Assembly: GCF_002835805.1 (NCBI RefSeq)
Contig: NZ_PISE01000046.1
Location: 1-64,000, forward strand
Reading direction: 5' to 3'
Source of the DNA: Niallia nealsonii
Lineage (GTDB): Bacteria > Bacillota > Bacilli > Bacillales > Cytobacillaceae
DNA: 64,000 bases
The position numbers and the translations under genes were made by a program. Numbering within the stretch: position 1 is the stretch's first letter; each line of letters opens with the position of its first letter. Shown here in pieces: positions 8,961 through 18,029 of this stretch. Under the pieces are notes generated by a model. It was not told the origin of the DNA and searched no databases. It saw only the letters and a list, made by a program, of their open reading frames with translations.

Positions 8961-9740
8961 TCAGCTTTGAATATTCTTATTCATTTGTTTAATAGCAGCT
9001 TTTTCTAGTCTTGAAACTTGTGCTTGTGATATTCCAATTTCATCTGCCACTTCCATTTGTGTTTTCCCTTGAAAGAACCTTTTTCTTAAAATGAGCTTTT
9101 CACGGTCATTCAGCCGTCTCATGCCCTCTTTTAAAGCAAGCTCTTCTACCCATTGAATATCCTTATTTTTCTCATCGCTTAACTGATCCATCACATAGAT
9201 TGGGTCCCCCCCATCATTATAAATAGGCTCAAATAGCGAAACAGGATCCTGAATAGCATCTAAGGCAAACACAATATCCTCATGGGGAATATCTAATTCT
9301 TTCGCTATCTCTTCTGCTGTCGGTTCTTTGGATGTTTTGCTCATAAGCCGCTCTCTTACTTGCAGTGCTTTATAAGCGATATCGCGAAGAGACCTGGATA
9401 CTCTTATTGGATTATTGTCGCGCAAGTAACGGCGTATTTCTCCAATAATCATCGGGACAGCGTAGGTGGAAAACTTTACGTTTTGACTTAAATCAAAATT
9501 ATCAATAGATTTCATAAGACCAATACAACCAACTTGAAATAAGTCATCTACAAATTCGCCTCTATTGTTAAATCGTTGAATAACACTTAAGACAAGGCGT
9601 AGATTTCCATTCACTAGACTTTCTCTAGCGGTTATATTTCCTTGATGCATTTGCTTGAAGAGTTCTCTCATTTCTTCGTTTTTTAACACTGGAAGCTTTG
9701 ATGTATCCACACCGCAAATTTCTACTTTATTTCGAGTCAA
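8961..9740 (-). CDS. sigG: RNA polymerase sigma-G factor (late forespore)
   Basis: Sigma-70 family factor that directs late gene expression in the forespore. The 259-residue product is nearly identical in layout to B. subtilis SigG: RNKVEICGVDTSKLPVL at the N-terminus, region 2 (QVGCIGLMKSIDNFDL, KFSTYAVPMIIGEIRRYLRD), region 3 and region 4 with a helix-turn-helix (TQMEVADEIGISQAQVSRLE). I use TTG 9740 as the start: it follows GAGGAGGG by 7 bases and reproduces the known N-terminus, while an upstream ATG at 9773 would add 11 residues not seen in the family. It lies behind spoIIGA-sigE and has its own sigma-F-like promoter. Confidence 0.97.
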   Translation of the reverse strand: MTRNKVEICGVDTSKLPVLKNEEMRELFKQMHQGNITARESLVNGNLRLVLSVIQRFNNRGEFVDDLFQVGCIGLMKSIDNFDLSQNVKFSTYAVPMIIGEIRRYLRDNNPIRVSRSLRDIAYKALQVRERLMSKTSKEPTAEEIAKELDIPHEDIVFALDAIQDPVSLFEPIYNDGGDPIYVMDQLSDEKNKDIQWVEELALKEGMRRLNDREKLILRKRFFQGKTQMEVADEIGISQAQVSRLEKAAIKQMNKNIQS

Positions 9741-9778
9741 TCTATTTCCCTCCTCATAGGAGCTGCTGTACAAAAAAC

Positions 9779-9806
9779 AGTATTTCCTTGAGAAGGAAAA
9801 ATATGC
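9779..9806 (-). promoter_or_regulatory. Sigma-F/sigma-G type promoter of sigG
   Basis: On the minus strand GCATA (9802-9806), a 14-bp spacer and GGAAATACT (9779-9787). This fits the forespore sigma-F pattern GYATA / GGnnAnAnT, and sigG in B. subtilis is known to be started by sigma-F and then autoregulated. It has the same form as the csfG promoter near 42.66 kb. Confidence 0.7.
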
Positions 9807-9843
9807 ATAATGAAATTGCCATTATTTTCATTTCATAAAATTA

Positions 9844-9871
9844 CCCCTGTTCATCTCTTATAGAACAAGGG
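9844..9871. terminator. Hairpin between sigE and sigG
   Basis: CCCCTGTTC (9844-9852) and GAACAAGGG (9863-9871) form a stem with one mismatch. The T run (TTTTTT) is on the plus-strand side; on the minus strand only TAATTTTA follows, so termination of sigE transcripts would be partial at best. Confidence 0.45.
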
Positions 9872-9890
9872 TTTTTTCAACTAAAAATTT

Positions 9891-10610
9891 TTACACCATT
9901 TTATTAAATTCCTTTTGTAATCTTTTAATGATTCTTTTTTCCAATCTGGATATATAGGATTGAGAAATCCCTAACATATCTGCCACATCTTTCTGTGTTT
10001 TTTCTTCTCCGGTGCCTAAACCAAAACGCAATTCCATAATCTGCTTCTCTCGTTTAGACAGTTGCTGCAATGCTTTCACTAATAATTTTTTATCGACACT
10101 AGCATCCAAATCTTTTGTAATAATATCATCTTCTGTACCCATTACATCGGACAATAGAAGTTCATTTCCATCCCAGTCGATATTTAATGGCTCATCAAAG
10201 GATACTTCTGAACGAGTTTTATTATTTCTTCTTAAATACATAAGAATTTCATTTTCAATGCACCTCGAAGCGTATGTAGCAAGCTTTATTTTTTTTTCAG
10301 GGTTAAAGGTATTCACCGCCTTAATTAAGCCAATTGTGCCAATGCTTATTAAGTCTTCGATATTAATTCCCGTATTCTCAAACTTCCTTGCAATATAAAC
10401 GACAAGGCGTAGATTTCGTTCAATTAGAATAGACCTTGCTGCTTCGTCTCCTTTTGGCAGCTTTTCTAATAGCTTTTCTTCTTCTTCTTTGCTTAATGGA
10501 GGGGGCAGTGCTTCACTTCCTCCAATATAAAAAACTTCATCTGATTTTAGCCCTAATTTTATTAGTAATTTATACCAATAATAAGTTAATCGAAGCATAA
10601 ATTTTTTCAT
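9891..10610 (-). CDS. sigE: RNA polymerase sigma-E factor precursor (pro-sigma-E)
   Basis: Early mother-cell sigma factor, made as an inactive membrane-associated precursor. The 239 residues match B. subtilis SigE. The N-terminal pro-sequence (residues 1 to about 27, hydrophobic [22 protein letters not shown]) is followed by regions 2 ([18 protein letters not shown]) and 4 ([20 protein letters not shown]). Two ATGs are adjacent; the second (10610) has the better spacing from AAGGAGG. It follows spoIIGA, encoding its processing protease, by about 40 bases. Confidence 0.97.
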   Translation of the reverse strand: MKKFMLRLTYYWYKLLIKLGLKSDEVFYIGGSEALPPPLSKEEEEKLLEKLPKGDEAARSILIERNLRLVVYIARKFENTGINIEDLISIGTIGLIKAVNTFNPEKKIKLATYASRCIENEILMYLRRNNKTRSEVSFDEPLNIDWDGNELLLSDVMGTEDDIITKDLDASVDKKLLVKALQQLSKREKQIMELRFGLGTGEEKTQKDVADMLGISQSYISRLEKRIIKRLQKEFNKMV

Positions 10611-10653
10611 CATTATCCTCCTTCTAAAAGATGATTTTTACGAGTATACTATA

Positions 10654-11589
10654 TTAACTGACTAATTCACTTTGTAAGATTTTCTTACCTGTTAACATTT
10701 TAGGATGGACGATGCAATCAAAGGAGTTATCAGATGATAATGGCTGCTTTGTAAAGGAAATAAGCCCTTTTTCTACAACTATCAGTTCACCCTCTCTTTC
10801 AATCAAAAGTTCTTCCGGTTTTACCGCAATAATTAATTGGTGTTCCTTTCCTACTACTTTATATGGAATAATGCGCATTTTACTTTCCCACTCCTCTGAT
10901 ACTTTTTCCGTTCCATAAATGACTGCTTCAGCATTTTCTGTCAGCATCAGCAAGTCATTAGGAATATCTGCGATAATTTTATGGAGAGAAACAAACATAA
11001 CCGGGACTCTTGAGATAGGATCATATACTTGATTTCCACTATCCACTAATCCTCTAATAGAAAATTTCTTATTGCCTAGTCGAAACGAAACTTGGACCAT
11101 TTGATCATACTTTATTTTAGTCATTTCAATACTTTCCACATTTCGTTTCGAAAAATGCCAAGCAAGGGGAAAGCCTAACATCACAAAAAACCAGCTGATA
11201 GGATCACCAAATCCCTTTACACTTGCAAGCAAAACAGAGGAAGACATTTCAAAGTCAAATTGAACAAAATAATGAGCACCAATTAACGTGCCGCCAATTA
11301 AAAATGTTGCAAAATAAAAAGTCATTAGTCCACTAAAAAAATAACGGAATTTTTTATAGCCGAATACCGTTAAAATCATGACAACCGAAAAAAGCAATTT
11401 AGAAATAGGGTGACTTGTATAGACGGAGAACGGGGTGATCGCAAATAAAATGATAAGACTTCCAATAAGACCCCCAATCGATACACGCCACAATGGAACC
11501 TGTCTTTTTAAAACAATGGCTGTTAAGTAGAGCAGCAGACTGTCAAACAAAAAATTTAATAGCCATATTACATCTAGATAAATGGCCAC
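10654..11589 (-). CDS. spoIIGA: Sporulation sigma-E factor-processing peptidase SpoIIGA
   Basis: Membrane aspartic protease that cleaves pro-sigma-E after a signal from SpoIIR. The N-terminal half has about five membrane segments (residues 3-23, 36-53, 62-78, 84-104, 126-144). The cytoplasmic domain carries the catalytic Asp183 in VDSGNQVYDP, matching the known position. The start is unusual: GTG at 11589 is only 1 base after AAGGAGG, while an in-frame ATT two codons later has 7-base spacing. The gene opens the spoIIGA-sigE operon behind a spoIIG-type promoter. Confidence 0.95.
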   Translation of the reverse strand: MAIYLDVIWLLNFLFDSLLLYLTAIVLKRQVPLWRVSIGGLIGSLIILFAITPFSVYTSHPISKLLFSVVMILTVFGYKKFRYFFSGLMTFYFATFLIGGTLIGAHYFVQFDFEMSSSVLLASVKGFGDPISWFFVMLGFPLAWHFSKRNVESIEMTKIKYDQMVQVSFRLGNKKFSIRGLVDSGNQVYDPISRVPVMFVSLHKIIADIPNDLLMLTENAEAVIYGTEKVSEEWESKMRIIPYKVVGKEHQLIIAVKPEELLIEREGELIVVEKGLISFTKQPLSSDNSFDCIVHPKMLTGKKILQSELVS

Positions 11590-11643
11590 ACCTCCTTAAG
11601 CCTCCCCTCGTAAAAATCAAACTCTATTAATCTGTTACGAAAA

Positions 11644-11731
11644 AGTATAACCTACATCCCCTATGAAAGTGTGTCACTTCCTGTAATCAAAAAAGCAGAA
11701 ATTTTCACTATTGTTCATGGATTTTGTCAAC
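11644..11731 (-). promoter_or_regulatory. spoIIG promoter with Spo0A box
   Basis: Minus-strand GTGACA (11672-11677), a 22-bp spacer and TATACT (11644-11649). The unusual 22-bp spacing is the hallmark of the Spo0A-activated spoIIG promoter in B. subtilis. Upstream, TTTTGTCAAC (about 11722-11731 on the plus strand) matches 9 of 10 positions of the Spo0A box TTTTGTCRAA and lies about 85 bases before the expected start site. A weaker TGTCGAG is at 11772-11778. Confidence 0.75.
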
Positions 11732-11782
11732 ATTTATCGTTCTCACAAATATTTAAGTACTACTGATGAATTGTCGAGTTAT

Positions 11783-11916
11783 TAAAGTAGGGATAAGTTG
11801 CTAGAGGAAAATTAATAAAGAGAAACTTTAATCAGTTTCTCTCCACCTAGATTTCTTATTTTCTCTCCTAATCTTGAGGTGAGGTCAAAAGTCGATTAAT
11901 GAGGAATAAAAGAGGT
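11783..11916 (+). repeat. Dispersed repeat family, copy A
   Basis: Contains a head ATAAAGAGAAACTTTAATCAG (two parts near 11815-11835), the shared block CCACCTAGATTTCTTATTTT (11843-11862) and the tail ATTAATGAGGAATAAAA (11895-11911). A second tail-like piece ATTAAAGTAGGGATAA just upstream (11781-11796) suggests two degraded copies in tandem. Related copies lie near 32.4, 42.5, 45.3, 50.6 and 51.0 kb. It occupies the gap between spoIIGA and ftsZ. Confidence 0.6.
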
Positions 11917-12022
11917 TTATGTTTTATTTTATTACGTCTTTAATTAATGAGGGGTGCTTTTTTTTTAAAAAAGTCTAAACACTAAATTATTTCCACCGAT
12001 ACTTCCCAGGTTATAAAAAAGC

Positions 12023-12060
12023 AAGAAAAGAGGCTTTCTTTAAAGAAAGCCTCTTTTCTT
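12023..12060 (-). terminator. Terminator of ftsA-ftsZ
   Basis: Perfect 18-bp inverted repeat AAGAAAAGAGGCTTTCTT / AAGAAAGCCTCTTTTCTT with a 2-base centre, followed on the minus strand by GCTTTTTTAT; 12 bases past the ftsZ stop. Confidence 0.9.
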
Positions 12061-12072
12061 AAAACTCTTGCA

Positions 12073-13251
12073 TTATCTGCGGCGGTTTCTATTGCGAAGA
12101 AATGTTGGTATATCCAAAGTTTCTTCCCCTTGCGGCATAGGATCACGACGTGGAGCAGATTCTTTTGTAGAAGCATGCTGTTGCTGTGTTTCTTCTCTTT
12201 TTGTTTCTCTTTCCCTTGTATTAGGTGCAGGTGTACTATTAGTATTTGTAGGCTTTACTCCGCCAAATGATGGTCTTTGTGTGGAAGTAGGGATTACTTC
12301 CTGATTAAAGCCTGTTGCAATAACAGTAACAACAATTTCGTCTTTTAAATCTTCATTAATAACAGAACCGAAAATCATGTTAACTTCTTGATCAGAAGCA
12401 GATGCAACGATATCGGCAGCTTCTTGCACTTCATATAAACTTAAGTTTGTGCCACCAGTTATATTCATTAATACTCCTTGTGCACCATCAATTGATTTTT
12501 CTAATAATGGAGAAGAAATAGCTTTTTTTGCTGCTTCTGCGGCGCGGTTTTCTCCACCAGCGACCCCAATTCCCATTAATGCTGACCCTTTATTTGCCAT
12601 AATTGTTTTTACATCAGCAAAATCCAAGTTAATTAATCCAGGTGTAGCAATTAAATCTGAGATACCTTGCACACCTTGTCGCAGCACATTATCTGCTTCT
12701 CTAAATGCTTCAAGCATCGGTGTGCTCTTATCTACGATTTCAAGCAAACGGTCATTTGGTATTACAATCAGTGTATCTACCGCTTCTTTCATAGAAGAAA
12801 TTCCGCCAGAAGCTTGTGTCGAACGTTTTCTTCCTTCAAAAGTGAATGGCCTTGTTACTACACCTACCGTCAATGCTCCTAAGTCTCTTGCAATTTGTGC
12901 AATAACTGGTGCAGCACCAGTACCTGTTCCGCCGCCCATACCGGCAGTAACAAATACCATGTCTGCTCCTTTAAGAGCTTCTTCAATTTGTTCTTTGCTT
13001 TCTTCTGCAGCCTTTTTTCCCACTTCTGGATTGGCGCCAGCACCAAGTCCTCTTGTTAATTTGCCGCCAATTTGCATTCTTGTTTCAGCTTTTGATAGAT
13101 TCAAGGCTTGAGCATCTGTATTAACTGCGATAAACTCCACTCCTTGAACACCATGTTCAATCATTCGGTTAACCGCATTGTTTCCGCCGCCGCCAACCCC
13201 TATAACTTTTATTGTCGCTAACGTATCTATATTTGTATCAAATTCTAACAT
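12073..13251 (-). CDS. ftsZ: Cell division GTPase FtsZ
   Basis: Tubulin-like GTPase that forms the Z ring. The 392-residue product has [10 protein letters not shown] near residue 20, the tubulin signature GGGTGTG at 106-112, and NDRLLEI plus the T7-loop [12 protein letters not shown] variable Gln/Thr/Pro-rich linker runs from about 317 to 375, and the conserved C-terminal peptide [13 protein letters not shown] (380-392) binds FtsA, SepF and EzrA. Start ATG follows TTAGGAGG. It lies 112 bases after ftsA and is co-transcribed with it. Confidence 0.99.
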   Translation of the reverse strand: MLEFDTNIDTLATIKVIGVGGGGNNAVNRMIEHGVQGVEFIAVNTDAQALNLSKAETRMQIGGKLTRGLGAGANPEVGKKAAEESKEQIEEALKGADMVFVTAGMGGGTGTGAAPVIAQIARDLGALTVGVVTRPFTFEGRKRSTQASGGISSMKEAVDTLIVIPNDRLLEIVDKSTPMLEAFREADNVLRQGVQGISDLIATPGLINLDFADVKTIMANKGSALMGIGVAGGENRAAEAAKKAISSPLLEKSIDGAQGVLMNITGGTNLSLYEVQEAADIVASASDQEVNMIFGSVINEDLKDEIVVTVIATGFNQEVIPTSTQRPSFGGVKPTNTNSTPAPNTRERETKREETQQQHASTKESAPRRDPMPQGEETLDIPTFLRNRNRRR

Positions 13252-13363
13252 GACAAATCCTCCTAATTCGTCGATATTCTGCAGTATCGAACTGTCCGCC
13301 TCTTCTAGGTATTAATATTATGAAGTACTATTTTAATTTTAGCAGGCTATAAACCTTACCGCA

Positions 13364-14653
13364 TCAATCAAAAAAATACCCCATAAACTTTTTAAATTTT
13401 GATGATCCTTTTTCTTGTGCCTGTTTTTCATAAACAGGGGCTTCGTTTGTTTGTTTTTGAATTCTTTTTTCTTTGTGTTCTTGAGCAGCCACCGGAACCG
13501 CTTGATGAATGTGCCCACCTTGAAGCTTATTGTTTTTATAGGAGAATTTAATTAAACCAACTGCAGTTGAATACTGAGGCTCTCTTACTCCGATATAATC
13601 AGGAATGGCTATTCTAACGCGATTTTGAAATACATCTTGTGCAAGTTCTAAAATCCCTTTTGTATTAGCAACACCACCTGTTAATACAAATCCACCAGGT
13701 AAGTCATATACTCTTAATCTTTTTAATTCCTCTACAACTAATTCAAATAATTCTTCTATTCTAGCTTCTATAATATCAGAAATCTCCAATTGATTAAATT
13801 GTTGATGCTGATCGCTCCCAATAATTGGAACACTAAACACTTCATCTTCAGACGCATGATCATAAAAGGCATAACCATACTTCACTTTAATTTTTTCCGC
13901 ATCATCTGTAGTTGTGCGGAGTCCGATGGAAATATCTTTTGTTATATGTTCTCCTCCAAGTGGAAGAACACTTGTAGTTCTTAAAAAACCATTTTCAAAA
14001 ACTGCAACAGTAGTAGAGCCTCCCCCAATATCTACAAGTGCAACTCCAAGATTTTTTTCATCCTTGGATAATGCAAAGGAACCAGCAGCTAAAGGCTGCA
14101 AACAAATATCAACAATTTCAAGTCCTGCTCTTTCTACACATCTTAATGTATTATGTAAAATTGTTTTGCTTCCTGTAATGATGATACCTTCCATTTCCAG
14201 CCGAACACCAATCATTCCTTTTGGATCTGTAATTTCCTCTAATCCATCAACGATAAACTGTGTTGGAATGATGTCAATTATTTCTCTTTCAGGCGGGATG
14301 GAAACTACTTGTGCTGCCTCTTTTACTCGCATAACATCATCAACTGTAATTTCGCGATTTTCGCTTGATACCGCTACAACCCCATGTGAAGGCTGCAAAC
14401 TAACATGATTTCCCGAAACGCCAACAATTACTTGTTTAATTTCTATCCCAACCATTCTTTCTGCTTGTTCTATTGCTTTCCGAATGGAATGAACTGTCTC
14501 ATCTATATCCACAATGGAACCCTTTTTTAATCCTTCAGAAGGTACGATGCCTACTCCAATAATGTTTAAAGATTCATTCATCATTTCACCGATGATTACC
14601 TTTACGCTGGATGTACCGATGTCAAGACTTACATAAAATTCATTGCTGTTCAT
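13364..14653 (-). CDS. ftsA: Cell division protein FtsA
   Basis: Actin-family membrane tether for FtsZ. The 429-residue product begins with the phosphate-1 motif LDIGTSSVKVIIGE (10-23). VDIGGGSTTVAVFE is the phosphate-2 motif, and VLTGGVANTKGILE the adenosine motif. A Gln/Glu/Lys-rich linker follows, then the C-terminal amphipathic helix KFKKFMGYFFD that binds membrane. Start ATG follows GGAGGTG. Upstream is a sigma-H-like promoter, consistent with the extra burst of ftsAZ expression at sporulation onset known from B. subtilis. Confidence 0.98.
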   Translation of the reverse strand: MNSNEFYVSLDIGTSSVKVIIGEMMNESLNIIGVGIVPSEGLKKGSIVDIDETVHSIRKAIEQAERMVGIEIKQVIVGVSGNHVSLQPSHGVVAVSSENREITVDDVMRVKEAAQVVSIPPEREIIDIIPTQFIVDGLEEITDPKGMIGVRLEMEGIIITGSKTILHNTLRCVERAGLEIVDICLQPLAAGSFALSKDEKNLGVALVDIGGGSTTVAVFENGFLRTTSVLPLGGEHITKDISIGLRTTTDDAEKIKVKYGYAFYDHASEDEVFSVPIIGSDQHQQFNQLEISDIIEARIEELFELVVEELKRLRVYDLPGGFVLTGGVANTKGILELAQDVFQNRVRIAIPDYIGVREPQYSTAVGLIKFSYKNNKLQGGHIHQAVPVAAQEHKEKRIQKQTNEAPVYEKQAQEKGSSKFKKFMGYFFD

Positions 14654-14715
14654 TCTCGGGCACCTCCTTTTGCTTTTAAATATAAGTGAACAACAAATTA
14701 TATTATTTGGACGAA

Positions 14716-14745
14716 CAATTCGTTTTACTTGATGGGAAATCCTTC
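14716..14745 (-). promoter_or_regulatory. Sigma-H-like promoter of ftsA-ftsZ
   Basis: Minus-strand GAAGGATTT (14737-14745), a 12-bp spacer and AACGAATTG (14716-14724). This fits the sigma-H consensus RnAGGAwWW / RnnGAATww except for the last base. B. subtilis ftsAZ is known to have a sigma-H promoter at this place. Confidence 0.7.
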
Positions 14746-14859
14746 ACCTTTTGCTTCACTAAAGATAAGGTTGTCCTTCCTAATCAGTTTGTAAATTTAT
14801 TTTACAGTAACTATTCGCCAAAAATTAATGTATTCCCTTTTTTATCAATTATTTTTTTT

Positions 14860-15210
14860 CTAGTTTTCGTGTTTCTTTTCCCACCTTGATAAAATAAGTC
14901 TTCTTATCACTGCAATATTTTGAAACAAGCGTACACCAAACGCAAATATGGCAGCTAAATATAAGTCTACACCAAGATGAACACCGAGAAAAGCTAAACT
15001 TGCTGCCAATAAAATATTAAAAAAGAAACCGGAAACAAATACTTTTTCATTATATAAGTTTTGCAAATGTGCCCGTATTCCTCCAAATAAAGTATCAAGT
15101 GCTGCAAGCACTGCAATCGATAGATAATTTTCATACTCCTTTGGAATCGTAATATCCGAAAGCAAACCAAGTGCAATTCCTACAATTAAGCCAAAAAAAG
15201 GTAGCCACAT
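14860..15210 (-). CDS. sbp: Small basic protein Sbp (DUF1290)
   Basis: A 116-residue membrane protein with three to four hydrophobic segments (about 2-22, 28-45, 60-78, 82-103), typical of DUF1290 proteins found next to ftsA in Bacillus and other Firmicutes. The conserved LGLLSDI, LDTLFGGIRAHLQ and FGVRLFQNIAVIRR stretches are present. Its start ATG overlaps the stop of the DUF881 gene by one base. The role is unknown, but its place between ylxX and ftsA points to envelope or division work. Confidence 0.93.
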   Translation of the reverse strand: MWLPFFGLIVGIALGLLSDITIPKEYENYLSIAVLAALDTLFGGIRAHLQNLYNEKVFVSGFFFNILLAASLAFLGVHLGVDLYLAAIFAFGVRLFQNIAVIRRLILSRWEKKHEN

Positions 15211-15935
15211 TAGGAATCTCCTCCTTTATCCATAACCGGCTCCATATAACGAATGACCATATTTTTTTTATAGGCAGGAATCGTAATTTCTGCTGATTTT
15301 TTTACTGTTATAAGGAGGTTATAAGCAAAAAAGTCATCTGCTGAATTAGAAACCTTCATTCGATTATATAATTCTCCTGCAGCTTGTTCATCCTTTGCCA
15401 ATACTTTTACTTCTAAAGGAAGAGTATTTAATGCATTTCCATCTATTTTCGTTTCCATATTAATATCTCTAATAGCACTTGTATTAACATGTCTGTTTCC
15501 ATTAATCGATACTTCTTGCGCTCCATACATATTCAATTCATTAATCAGCCTTCTTATCAATCCAGCGTTTACTTTGCCTGCTTTTTCTCCCAATAATAGC
15601 TCTTTATCAATAGAATCAATGGTCAAAATAATCCCTGTTCCTTTAATACTTGTTAGTCCCATCGCTTCTTTTAACTCTATGATGGTTTTTTCTAATACCT
15701 TTTCTTTTATTCTCCGTTCATCATTGGCATATTGATCCAATTTATCATTTGTCGAACGAATCTCTTCTAGGAGGGTTAATTCTGCCTCCTTTTCTTTTAA
15801 TAAATCTTGTCTAAGCTGGAAGTTGTCTCTTGTATCACGAACTTTCGGCTCATCATTTATCGTTTGAAACTGAACCGCAATCATAAAGCCAATAATTAAA
15901 GAAATGAAAGTTATAGTAAAAAGCTGCTTATTCAC
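15210..15935 (-). CDS. ylxX: DUF881 family protein YlxX
   Basis: A 241-residue protein with one N-terminal membrane anchor (about 5-24), a coiled coil (about 40-90) and the extracytoplasmic DUF881 domain (GTGIILTI, LIRRLINELNMYGAQEVSINGNRH, ALNTLPLEVKVLAK). The reading frame starts at GTG after GGAAGAAG. It is one of two tandem DUF881 paralogues here, as in B. subtilis. Biochemical role unknown. Confidence 0.9.
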   Translation of the reverse strand: MNKQLFTITFISLIIGFMIAVQFQTINDEPKVRDTRDNFQLRQDLLKEKEAELTLLEEIRSTNDKLDQYANDERRIKEKVLEKTIIELKEAMGLTSIKGTGIILTIDSIDKELLLGEKAGKVNAGLIRRLINELNMYGAQEVSINGNRHVNTSAIRDINMETKIDGNALNTLPLEVKVLAKDEQAAGELYNRMKVSNSADDFFAYNLLITVKKSAEITIPAYKKNMVIRYMEPVMDKGGDS

Positions 15936-16137
15936 ACTTCTTCCAACTTTCTTGCAACCATTTATAAACTAAGCCCTCTGTGCTAAAAATATTCATTTTA
16001 CCTTTCCTTTCTAGCTTGAGGAACGCTAAATAAAATGAACTCATTAGTTAACATAGTTTTTTCAGTAGAATATAATCCAACTTCATAGGCTAACATGCAA
16101 AAAGGATATATGACTTACCTTGTATCGCAGGATTTAT

Positions 16138-16839
16138 TTATCTGCCAATTAATGCATCCATTTGAATCGCTGTTTTTTTCTCAAGGGTAAATTTTACATT
16201 TTCGTTTACTAATAAATCTTTTATCCCACCTGCTATATTAAGAGCATCGGCAAGTACATTGTAGTCCCCGATGGCTGTAATGACAAATGGCGCAGGATGC
16301 TGATATCCATCCACTTCAATAACAGGACCATTGCAAATAATATAAGAATCACGGGACAATCTTTGCCCATTAATGCTAATAGCTTCTGCCCCTGCGACAT
16401 ATAATTCATTAACAACTTGAAAAATATGATGTTCGTGAACTAAATAGTTATTGACATTTTCGTTATTCGGAATATAGTCGCCATCTTCAAGAGTGACTGA
16501 AATGCCTTCCCCTTTCACCGGCACTTTTCCAACATACATCCGATAATCCTTTGCCTCGCTTGCAAGGACAGAAAATTTTTTTGCTTCATTCGATAATTCT
16601 TTTTCATAGCTGACTAATTTTGTTTGCGATTTTTTTAACTGCTGCTCTAAGTCATTGTTTTTCTTCTCTTGAGCAATTAATTCATTTCGCAGTGCTAAAT
16701 CTCGTTCAAACTGGCTGTCGCTGATTTTTGGTTTTTCTTTATCTTCACGGGCTATTTGGTAGGCAAAAGAAACAATAAATCCTAAAACAAGAAATACAAA
16801 GGAAAATATGACATGGCTTCCCTTCCTTTTCTTTTTCAC
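16138..16839 (-). CDS. ylxW: DUF881 family protein YlxW
   Basis: A 233-residue paralogue of the downstream DUF881 gene: membrane anchor at about 9-27, coiled coil at about 40-95, then GEGISVTLEDGD, ELYVAGAEAISINGQRLS and DGYQHPAPFVITAIGD. The GTG start overlaps the divIB stop by 4 bases, indicating translational coupling. A gap of about 200 bases separates it from ylxX, with no clear terminator. Function is unknown; its operon place with divIB suggests an envelope or septum role. Confidence 0.9.
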   Translation of the reverse strand: MKKKRKGSHVIFSFVFLVLGFIVSFAYQIAREDKEKPKISDSQFERDLALRNELIAQEKKNNDLEQQLKKSQTKLVSYEKELSNEAKKFSVLASEAKDYRMYVGKVPVKGEGISVTLEDGDYIPNNENVNNYLVHEHHIFQVVNELYVAGAEAISINGQRLSRDSYIICNGPVIEVDGYQHPAPFVITAIGDYNVLADALNIAGGIKDLLVNENVKFTLEKKTAIQMDALIGR

Positions 16840-17603
16840 TTTTCCTTTTCACCTTCCCCTTCATACGCTTTAAAATAAGAACCTACTTCTAAATCAATTA
16901 TGCCTTTTTTCTCAGGATTCAATTGACTTATTATTGATGGATAATGCTCCATTTTTTCAGAAAAGGTATCTAGTGAAGCTGAAACTTCAAATCCGTCATT
17001 CATAAAAGCATTAATATGAAAAGCGTCTGCTTTTTTGGGCGTAGAATGAATTTCAGAGATTGTGTTATAAACTTCTTTTGGAAGCTTGTTTAGCTCTTCA
17101 GCCATTTTATTTAATACTTTCCCTTCCTTAAATCCAACGATGATAGGAGCATCTGAAGGTGTTTCTTCTGTACTGCTCTCTTTTAGCATCTTGCCTGATT
17201 CACCAATTGGAATATAAGATGTTCCCTTAGCTAAATAGGCTAATCTTTTATGTTCTTTTACCTGAATCACAAGAGTGTTTGGCAAAGAAATAGACACCTC
17301 TGAATCCTTCACTTCAGCAAAAGCATTAATCTTTTTTTCTACCTTTTCTTTGTTGATTTTCCAAATATTATCATCATTTGTTATACCGCTTAATTTTTCA
17401 ATTTCTTCATCTTGAATCAATCTATTTCCTTTTACCTCAATTGCTTTAACACGACTAAGAGGAGATTGAAAATAAATAATGCATATAATTAAAAGAAAAA
17501 AAAGAAGAAGTAAAAAAATCAGTCGACGATTTGCTTTCTTTCGACGCTGTTGTTTTAATTTAGGAATTCTATCTTCTATGGAAACCACTTTGCTTTTTTC
17601 CAA
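16836..17603 (-). CDS. divIB: Cell division protein DivIB (FtsQ)
   Basis: Bitopic septum protein that works with FtsL and DivIC. The 255-residue product has a basic cytoplasmic tail (1-27), one membrane segment (28-46), a POTRA domain starting SPLSRVKAIEVKGNRLIQDEEI, and the beta domain with LAYLAKGTSYIPIGESG. TTG 17603 follows GAGGTGATTATTTT and is a plausible start. In B. subtilis it follows murB; here the gene ahead is spoVE, 585 bases away. Confidence 0.95.
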   Translation of the reverse strand: MEKSKVVSIEDRIPKLKQQRRKKANRRLIFLLLLFFLLIICIIYFQSPLSRVKAIEVKGNRLIQDEEIEKLSGITNDDNIWKINKEKVEKKINAFAEVKDSEVSISLPNTLVIQVKEHKRLAYLAKGTSYIPIGESGKMLKESSTEETPSDAPIIVGFKEGKVLNKMAEELNKLPKEVYNTISEIHSTPKKADAFHINAFMNDGFEVSASLDTFSEKMEHYPSIISQLNPEKKGIIDLEVGSYFKAYEGEGEKEK

Positions 17604-17785
17604 AAAATAATCACCTCAAAAATAAAAAACTGGATAAGTGCTTGTCTCCTTCGCTTGTAAAAAAGAATCTTAAAAAAATCTATCACTACTAGTTTCTTTT
17701 TTTCTTTGCCAATTCCTTCTTCTACCTGCTATGTATATTGGATAATGGATCAATTGATCAATTGATCTGCACTTTTCAACTTTTT

Positions 17786-17794
17786 ATTATAACA
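17786..17794 (-). promoter_or_regulatory. Candidate divIB promoter (extended -10)
   Basis: Minus-strand TG-T-TATAAT (extended -10) with a weak -35 (CTTTAT at 17 bp). A repeated AATTGATC motif (palindromic, about 17748-17769) lies just downstream. Confidence 0.45.
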
Positions 17795-18029
17795 TAAAAA
17801 TAATTTGGATAAAGGGAAATTTCCATCAGCAAAGCCTTCTGTCCCCTACAGATAATGAATAACCTTAAAAAGTTTACAAAGACCACTAAGTAACATACCC
17901 CATTGTACTATAAATGAAACTTTTTTTTACTCGAATAACAAATTGATAACTATTTGTAATATATTTAGAGAAGAGGATAGGGTGCATGCTTATTAAACCC
18001 TTTATTTCTCTATCTCTTCTCCATCATAA

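Noticed and set aside
12449-13111. 220-codon plus-strand frame within ftsZ
   Set aside because: Antisense shadow of the highly biased ftsZ coding sequence.
14686-14889. 67-codon plus-strand frame between ftsA and sbp
   Set aside because: Overlaps the ftsA promoter region and the end of sbp; no support for coding.
17748-17770. AATTGATC repeats as a regulator site before divIB
   Set aside because: Simple AT-rich palindromic repeat without a known binding protein; too little evidence.
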